From Oscillospiraceae bacterium (lineage in GTDB: Bacteria > Bacillota > Clostridia > Oscillospirales > Oscillospiraceae): 33,011 bases of DNA. The translations under genes were made by a program, and so were the position numbers. The notes beneath the pieces were generated by a model. The model saw only the letters and a program-made list of their open reading frames with translations, had not been told where the DNA came from and ran no database searches. How positions within the stretch are numbered: the first letter of the stretch is position 1; each line of letters opens with the position of its first letter. This document shows, one piece after another, positions 32,825 to 33,011 of this stretch. Location: the NCBI GenBank assembly GCA_902775105.1, contig CACYLC010000012.1, positions 1 through 33,011 of the forward strand, given 5' to 3'.

Positions 32825-32841
32825 TATTCAATATTTGAATA
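32825..32841. promoter_or_regulatory. Probable operator at the regulator promoter
   Basis: TATTCAA-TAT-TTGAATA, perfect 7-bp arms. It lies directly downstream of the predicted -10 box (32843-32848), where bound repressor would cover the transcription start. Confidence 0.6.
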
Positions 32842-32842
32842 T

Positions 32843-32872
32843 ATCATAGCACGACAACTACACTTTTAGCAA
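32843..32872 (-). promoter_or_regulatory. Promoter for the XRE regulator
   Basis: Minus-strand TTGCTA (32867-32872), 18-base spacer, TATGAT (32843-32848). Confidence 0.5.
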
Positions 32873-33011
32873 GGAAAATGTCAGACCCTGAGTCAAGGGT
32901 GATAAAGAATCGCCTTTGCCTGAGTGCCTGACACTCAAATACAAATTCATATCGGCCGGAGTGACGTCCGAAGGCAGGATACGACATATTGCTTCTTCAC
33001 CGCTGGTGGAA
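32873..33011. other. Right-edge stretch without a recognised gene
   Basis: A minus-strand frame is open from the window edge to a TAG at 32858-32860 (50 codons, including ILPSDVTPADMNLYLSVRH and GKGDSLSPLTQGLTFSLL). It would end inside the regulator's promoter, so it may be the tail of a gene beyond the window or chance. I do not recognise the peptide. Confidence 0.3.

Noticed and set aside
1-33011. tRNA or rRNA genes, integrase, insertion sequence
   Set aside because: No cloverleaf-like sequence, rRNA stretch, or transposase/recombinase motif was recognised by eye on either strand.

Overview
The window looks like a chromosome segment of an anaerobic gut-type Firmicute, most plausibly Oscillospiraceae-like (Flavonifractor/Oscillibacter/Intestinimonas-like). 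This rests on gene content (phosphate butyryltransferase, RqcH, Mini-III, CBS-type Mn pyrophosphatase, SbcCD), strong SD sequences, sigma-A type promoters and a GC-rich backbone. Genus is not determinable from the sequence alone.

Positions 1 to about 20,860 are GC-rich housekeeping backbone, mostly on the minus strand. They hold the 5' part of ptb; an eamA-mrnC-rqcH operon (transporter, Mini-III, ribosome quality control); an OmpR-type response regulator with a large histidine kinase closed by a strong terminator; glmM and a divergent stand-alone fabH sharing a promoter region; a purB / AI-2E-family permease / CBS-pyrophosphatase cluster; a one-domain rhodanese; the sbcD-sbcC operon; and an RlmD/RumA-type RNA uracil-5-methyltransferase. 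Terminators or promoters can be read at most of these boundaries.

Positions about 20,860 to 32,880 are a more A+T-rich, plus-strand accessory (defence) island. It begins just after the rlmD-like terminator, at a 90-bp element bounded by 13-bp perfect inverted repeats. A good promoter then leads a type I restriction-modification operon: small HTH protein, hsdM, hsdS, a PUA/EVE-like small protein resembling the N-terminal domain of Mrr-type enzymes, and hsdR. Immediately downstream lie two overlapping genes that I read as a divergent Hachiman system: HamA-like (DUF1837) with an extra ~200-residue N-terminal region, and the HamB superfamily 2 helicase. The HamA-like protein seems to lack the usual E-x-K at the expected nuclease position, so it may be an undescribed variant. 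A terminator closes the unit.

The right end (31,800-33,011) holds a regulatory module: four 11-bp repeats upstream of a promoter, a 60-residue protein, and a convergent XRE-type regulator whose promoter and coding start carry matching palindromes. The two genes abut tail to tail. The last ~150 bases contain no recognised gene.

The likely joint function of the island is layered anti-phage defence: site-specific DNA methylation and cleavage by the type I enzyme, possibly a modified-base reader, and helicase-coupled Hachiman-like defence. The flanking regulators may control or stabilise it. All functional assignments are from reading motifs by eye; no database search was run.
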